Shown: piece after piece, positions 5,702-9,026 of the stretch
Position numbering within the stretch: the first letter of the stretch is position 1
Layout: each line of letters starts with the position of its first letter
The notes under the pieces: generated by a model
The model's input: the letters and a program-made list of their open reading frames with translations, nothing else
Told to the model about the DNA's origin: nothing
The model's database searches: none
Program-made: the position numbers and the translations under genes
Assembly: GCA_020048595.1 (NCBI GenBank)
Contig: JAIFMH010000097.1
Span: 1-9,026 of the forward strand
DNA from: Bacteroidota bacterium
GTDB lineage: Bacteria; Bacteroidota; Bacteroidia; Bacteroidales; UBA4417
Length of the DNA stretch: 9,026 nucleotides
Direction: 5' to 3'

Positions 5702-7045
5702 TTAATCAGGCATTTGAGTTGTATTGAACACCGACTCCCCAAATTTAATAACATTTTCGACAATACCTGCAATTTCAACCCCTTCATAAATATTTGAATC
5801 ACAATTCTGAAACTGTGTGCCAACCGAAATTACCGATTTCACTTCCGGATTCCAGATCATCAAATCAGCATCCGAACCCACTTCTATGGCTCCTTTTTGT
5901 GGATACAGATCGAAAATCCGGGCAGCGTTGGTTGAGGTTAATCCAACAAATTGTTGCAAACTTATTTTTTTAGTTAAAACGCCATAGGTATAAAGCAAAG
6001 CCAGCCTGTTTTCGATTCCGCCGGCACCATTAGGGATTTTTGTAAAATCGTTTATCCCAACATCCTTTTGCCCTTTTGTGTTAAAAGGGCAATGGTCGGT
6101 GGAAATTACATCTACTGTTCCGTCTGCCACAGCCAGCCAAAGCGCTTCCTGGTCTAGTTTTGAGCGGATTGGCGGACTGATTACATATTTCAATGAATCG
6201 GGAAGTGGTTTGGAATACACTCTTTCGTCGAGCATCAAATACTGGGGACAAGTTTCGCAATACAGAGGAAGACCTTCCTTCTTCGCTGCTCTGATGTATT
6301 TAAGAGATTTTGCTGTTGAGGTATGAACGATATAGGTTTTGCATCCGGTTTTGCGGCAAAGGTCAATTACTTTCCTCACGGATTCGGATTCAACTTCAGC
6401 AGGCCGTGAAAGGGCGTGATACAAAGGTTCTGTTTTCCCTTCGCTGAGAAATTTCTTTTGATTTTCGATTATCACATCTCCTTCTTCACAATGAACGAGC
6501 ACAATTGCATTGAGCGAAGCTGCCTTTTTCATTACCTGTTCAAGCTCCGGATATTCAATTCCGATGCTGCCTTTGTAAGCAAGGTAAGCCTTGAAAGATT
6601 TAATGCCAACTTCGTTTACGCACCATTCCATTTGTTCCGGAATGGTTTCATCAAACCATGTAATTCCCATATGCAAAGTATAGTCAACCAGGCATTTGTT
6701 TGATTCTTTCAGGCGAAATGCCAATGCTTGCATCAGGGATTGCCCCCGTGAAGGTGTTACGAAATCAACTAAAAAAGTTGTGCCTCCGGCAATGGCAGCT
6801 TTACTGCCACTCAGAAAATCATCGCAGGATGGACCGGCAGGTGTGGGCAGTTCTAGATGTACATGCGGGTCAATGCCACCCGGGAAAATGTATTTTCCTT
6901 TAGCGTCAATAATTTGATAATCCGGGAAGTCTTTATGGGTAAGATGACCAATTTCTTTAATCAGACCTTCGCTAACTGCAATATCAGAAACAGAAGTGGA
7001 ATCGGAGTTAATAATGGTTCCGTTGATTATCAGAAGTTGGTTCAT
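5702..7045 (-). CDS. hyuA: Dihydropyrimidinase / D-hydantoinase-type cyclic amidohydrolase
   Basis: Amidohydrolase-superfamily enzyme that opens a cyclic amide ring (dihydropyrimidines, hydantoins or related purine-breakdown intermediates), cytoplasmic. 447 residues from ATG 7045 (MNQLLIINGTII; an in-frame GTG sits just before it). All binuclear-metal ligands are visible: PHVH (His61, His63), the Lys to be carboxylated in SFKAYLAYKG (Lys152), VHCEEGD (His185), VHTST (His241) and STDHCPF (Asp317). GGIDPHVHLELPTPAGPS, CDDFLSGSKAAIAGGTT, ETCPQYL and NGAGGIENRLALLY are dihydropyrimidinase/HyuA-type rather than allantoinase- or dihydroorotase-type. The C-terminus stops soon after the beta-sandwich (FGESVFNTTQMPD) without the long dimer tail of some homologues. 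ssnA lies two genes upstream, as ssnA and hyuA (ygeZ) are near each other in E. coli, which supports a purine-degradation role. Substrate cannot be fixed from sequence; the gene symbol is provisional. Confidence 0.88.
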   Translation of the reverse strand: MNQLLIINGTIINSDSTSVSDIAVSEGLIKEIGHLTHKDFPDYQIIDAKGKYIFPGGIDPHVHLELPTPAGPSCDDFLSGSKAAIAGGTTFLVDFVTPSRGQSLMQALAFRLKESNKCLVDYTLHMGITWFDETIPEQMEWCVNEVGIKSFKAYLAYKGSIGIEYPELEQVMKKAASLNAIVLVHCEEGDVIIENQKKFLSEGKTEPLYHALSRPAEVESESVRKVIDLCRKTGCKTYIVHTSTAKSLKYIRAAKKEGLPLYCETCPQYLMLDERVYSKPLPDSLKYVISPPIRSKLDQEALWLAVADGTVDVISTDHCPFNTKGQKDVGINDFTKIPNGAGGIENRLALLYTYGVLTKKISLQQFVGLTSTNAARIFDLYPQKGAIEVGSDADLMIWNPEVKSVISVGTQFQNCDSNIYEGVEIAGIVENVIKFGESVFNTTQMPD

Positions 7046-7075
7046 CACATGTATTTTTTAAATCAAACTATTTTC

Positions 7076-7107
7076 AGTGTCAGACTCCCTTTGGGTGCGC
7101 AGACACT
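7076..7107. repeat. Inverted repeat at the 3' end of the membrane-protein gene
   Basis: AGTGTC 7076-7081 and GACACT 7102-7107 are exact inverted copies, and the 20 nt between contain CCC-TTT-GGG, so a branched or long hairpin can form. It overlaps the last codons and stop (7080-7082) of the membrane-protein gene and lies 31 nt before the hyuA start in the transcription direction. No U run follows, so it is not a standard terminator; it might be an RNA stability or processing element. Confidence 0.4.
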
Positions 7108-7724
7108 AACGTTTTTTCAAACAAGCCTTCAGTGTTTTTCCCGAAACCTAATTTTATAAGGTATTTAGAGTATTTCTCGCTGCGCCCGTCGGCAATTACT
7201 TTGGTGTAACCTTCATTTATAAAGCGATCACGTAGCCGAAGATAGATAAACTTCCCGTTTTTAAAATCCCGGTATTCAGGAAGAACAAAGTCGAGCCCTA
7301 CAGAAAGACATTGGTTCTGATCGCGGTGAGCCAGGAAAACCCCGGCAACAGCCATATTACGCAAAACGAAGAAACTTACTGTATTCATTTCAGGCCGGTA
7401 GGCAAACCCGGGAAAGAATCTTTCAATATCATCCTCATGAAATTGCAGGAATCGTATCAGGTAGCGGTTATCAGCACGCACTTCCAGGATTTCAAAAACT
7501 TCCTTTTTTGAGTAAATCGAATTCAGGTAGTAGATATCGACTAAAGCAATAAAAGCGTTAAGAAATCCTACAGGCCAGGCTCCAATCAGGAATCCGTAAG
7601 TTGAAAAAGTGAGCGCACCAGCCAGGTTTATCCATCTGAATTTTAAGATTGAACTCATTGTCATTGAAAGTGCAATGGCAATGGAAGCCAGATAACCGAT
7701 CCATTGTAAAAAGCTTATTTCCAT
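7080..7724 (-). CDS. YgjV-like membrane protein fused to a GNAT-like domain
   Basis: 214 residues. The N-terminal 70 residues hold three hydrophobic helices (about 6-27, 32-50, 52-70) beginning MEISFLQWIGYLASIAIAL, resembling the small YgjV-type inner-membrane family. After a short linker the C-terminal part (about 113-206) looks like a GNAT acyltransferase fold: AVAGVFLA, then LSVGLDFVLPEYRDFKNGK 140-158, a helix, and YSKYLIKLGF 185-194 near the end, matching the GNAT beta4–helix–beta5 and GF pattern. The canonical Q/RxxGxG/A acetyl-CoA loop is not clear, so acyl-CoA binding is unproven. Starts at ATG 7724. It sits between ssnA (167 nt upstream) and hyuA (34 nt downstream) on one strand, suggesting a shared transcript and a link to uptake or modification of the same substrate; that link is inference. 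Function not known. Confidence 0.75.
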   Translation of the reverse strand: MEISFLQWIGYLASIAIALSMTMSSILKFRWINLAGALTFSTYGFLIGAWPVGFLNAFIALVDIYYLNSIYSKKEVFEILEVRADNRYLIRFLQFHEDDIERFFPGFAYRPEMNTVSFFVLRNMAVAGVFLAHRDQNQCLSVGLDFVLPEYRDFKNGKFIYLRLRDRFINEGYTKVIADGRSEKYSKYLIKLGFGKNTEGLFEKTLVSAHPKGV

Positions 7725-7748
7725 TTATTCTGTTTTTTAAGTTTATAT

Positions 7749-7850
7749 GACTTTTGCGAAAGAGTTTGAAATACAAAAGCTACAAAAGAGTCCATAGTAA
7801 AGACTTTTGTGCCTTTTGTGGTTCATTTTTCCTGATCTCAGGCACAAAAG
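7749..7850. repeat. Inverted and repeated CTTTTGTG / CACAAAAG elements
   Basis: The 167-nt gap between ssnA and the membrane gene holds six near-copies of a CACAAAAG/CTTTTGTG word in both orientations: GACTTTTGCG 7749, TACAAAAG 7772, TACAAAAG 7781, GACTTTTGTG 7802, CCTTTTGTG 7812, GCACAAAAG 7842. The segment 7772-7792 is an imperfect inverted copy of 7802-7820 (about 16 pairs, a 2-nt bulge and one mismatch) around a 9-nt loop, so a strong hairpin can form. A second small palindrome, CCTGATCTCAGG 7831-7842, adjoins it. Similar CTTTGTGCCTTTGTGG strings are common in Bacteroidota gaps (recollection, not checked). It could act as attenuator, processing site or simple repeat; there is no U run for termination. 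Confidence 0.65.
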
Positions 7851-7891
7851 ATTTTATTTGATAATAAAAGCCAAAATTAGGTTAAAAAAAT

Positions 7892-9026
7892 CTATTCCTT
7901 CATTTTCGCCCAGAGTCTTTCAGCCTGGATGCGCGCATCACCAAGGATTTTCTCCTCGTCAACAGTAAGGATTTTCCTGTTTTCAACTACCAGTCTGCCC
8001 TGTGAAATAACATGTTGAACATGCTGTGATTCGATTCCGAATACGAAATGACCATAAAAGTTACTGGTGTTGAAAGGTGTTGGCGTATCATAATCCAAAA
8101 CAACCAGGTTGTTGGGGCCATGACCTTTAAATCCGTTGCTTTGCAGGTACTTATCGGCATTTCGGAAACGCTGGTAAACGCTGTCGTAACCTATGGTATC
8201 GAAATTCTGACCAACGAAAAATGCAGCTTTGGCACTTCGCAGCATATCGCTGTGCATGCCGTCGGTGCCCATCATAATGTTTTCACCAAGTCCTTCGGCA
8301 TTGAAATAACCAACTTTGTTATTCAGGTTGCTTTCGGTATTCTGAACTACCCAGGTCGGACTGTTGCTGATAATTTTCTTCTCATTTTCACTTAAATGCA
8401 GGCAATGCCCCAGAATGGTTTTTCCTGATTCGAGTGCACCAAATTTCTGCAGACGCTCGATAACCCGCATGCCATAGGTTGAAACACATTGATCCTGGTC
8501 GCTTTCAGCTTCGGCAACATGGATATGAATTCCGCTATCGGTTTGTTTTGCAAGTTCAACTGCTTTTTTCAAGGTGTTATCAGAAACTGTGAATGAAGCA
8601 TGCAGTCCAACCAAACCCTGGTGGTTTTTCAGGTATTCAGAAGTCTCGTTCAGACCTTCCTCAGCTTTATCCATTCCATCGCGATCTGAAATTTCGTAGC
8701 ACAGCAAATGCGAAGCACCCACTTTGTCAAAAGCATTGGCGATTATCTCCAGCGAACCTGTAATTGCATTTGGCGAAGCATGGTGATCAATCACGAAAGT
8801 AACACCATTTTTAACGCATGCCATTGCAGTATAAAGCGCGCTTGCTTCGATCATTTCGGCATCAAGTGCCTTATCAAGAGTCCACCAGACGTATTCCAGG
8901 ATTTCGTTGAAATTTCCAGGATTCTTCTTTGGCGCACCTATTCCCCTGGCCAATGCTGAATACACATGGTGATGCCCGCAGACACAGGATTGGGTGATGT
9001 ATTTACCGGAGCAATCGATGACAGGA
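7892..9026 (-). CDS. ssnA: SsnA-type aminohydrolase (5' end beyond window)
   Basis: Member of the SsnA/YgfK-associated amidohydrolases, cytoplasmic TIM-barrel metal hydrolases linked to purine/urate breakdown clusters. The frame stays open to the window edge, so the GTG at 8965 is internal and about 60 N-terminal residues are missing. Of 377 visible residues the metal ligands are GHHHVYSALARG (His18, His20), HIHVAE (His169), LGHCLH (His207) and GTDGMHSDM (Asp255), a mononuclear subtype. Other SsnA hallmarks: WWTLDKALD, VIDHHASP, GLHASFTVS, NTESNLNNKVGY, DYDTPTP and GHFVFG. Two departures are visible: the usual MPG before the HxH is replaced by TQS (GKYITQSCVCGHHH), and the usual LxxGxxADL block before the final strand is shortened to HGPNNLVVLDY. 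First gene of the visible leftward run; partners such as ygfK, if present, would be beyond base 9026. Confidence 0.88.
   Translation of the reverse strand, partial: PVIDCSGKYITQSCVCGHHHVYSALARGIGAPKKNPGNFNEILEYVWWTLDKALDAEMIEASALYTAMACVKNGVTFVIDHHASPNAITGSLEIIANAFDKVGASHLLCYEISDRDGMDKAEEGLNETSEYLKNHQGLVGLHASFTVSDNTLKKAVELAKQTDSGIHIHVAEAESDQDQCVSTYGMRVIERLQKFGALESGKTILGHCLHLSENEKKIISNSPTWVVQNTESNLNNKVGYFNAEGLGENIMMGTDGMHSDMLRSAKAAFFVGQNFDTIGYDSVYQRFRNADKYLQSNGFKGHGPNNLVVLDYDTPTPFNTSNFYGHFVFGIESQHVQHVISQGRLVVENRKILTVDEEKILGDARIQAERLWAKMKE

Noticed and set aside
7558..7776. 72-codon minus-strand ORF overlapping the membrane-protein start
   Set aside because: Different frame from the three-helix protein and rich in unrelated residues; it is an out-of-frame shadow extending into the repeat region.
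7831..7842. CCTGATCTCAGG palindrome as a terminator of ssnA
   Set aside because: Short stem with a tiny loop and no U tract on either strand; could only be a minor protein site.
8048..8395. 115-codon + strand ORF opposite ssnA
   Set aside because: The longest antisense ORF here, but it lies wholly within conserved SsnA coding sequence and has no family similarity.

Overview
The window looks like chromosomal DNA of a Bacteroidota bacterium, probably class Bacteroidia (Bacteroidales/Marinilabiliales-like). Four things point there: the gene order ileS–dksA/traR–lspA; an atpD–atpC pair standing alone with a short epsilon subunit; an LspA with long insertions between its conserved boxes; and a Bacteroidota-type promoter (TAnnTTTG -7 element) before atpD together with a general lack of Shine-Dalgarno sequences. 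Both ends are cut: the 5' part of ileS lies before base 1 and the 5' part of ssnA lies beyond base 9026.

Left half, + strand (1-4155). This half is housekeeping: the last 294 codons of isoleucyl-tRNA synthetase, a DksA/TraR-family RNA polymerase regulator that has lost most of its zinc cysteines, signal peptidase II (lspA, 15 nt after dksA), then the beta (atpD) and epsilon (atpC) subunits of F-type ATP synthase. The genes for the other ATP synthase subunits are not here. The block ends in a strong intrinsic terminator. The start of atpC is disturbed: no ATG, a possible one-base frameshift, and a tandem copy of its first beta strand, directly behind a 7-nt repeat array.

Right half, - strand (4189-9026). 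Transcription runs leftward: ssnA (partial) – membrane protein with a GNAT-like tail – hydantoinase/dihydropyrimidinase (hyuA) – galK, ending in its own minus-strand hairpin terminator that faces the atpC terminator. The ssnA + hyuA pairing recalls the E. coli yge/ygf region and the purine/urate-degradation clusters of gut anaerobes. This part is therefore most simply read as one edge of a purine- or pyrimidine-ring catabolic locus, with galK as an adjacent sugar-kinase gene.

Three gaps hold three unrelated short-period repeat families: an octamer array TAATGNNN and its inverted partner (ileS–dksA), a heptamer array GTGAATA (atpD–atpC), and a CTTTTGTGCC-type inverted repeat (ssnA–membrane gene). 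No RNA genes, insertion sequences, CRISPR arrays or phage genes were seen. No clearly new multi-gene system is visible. The most interesting points are the atpC 5' end, the possible urate locus with its membrane–GNAT fusion, and the phased repeat arrays.
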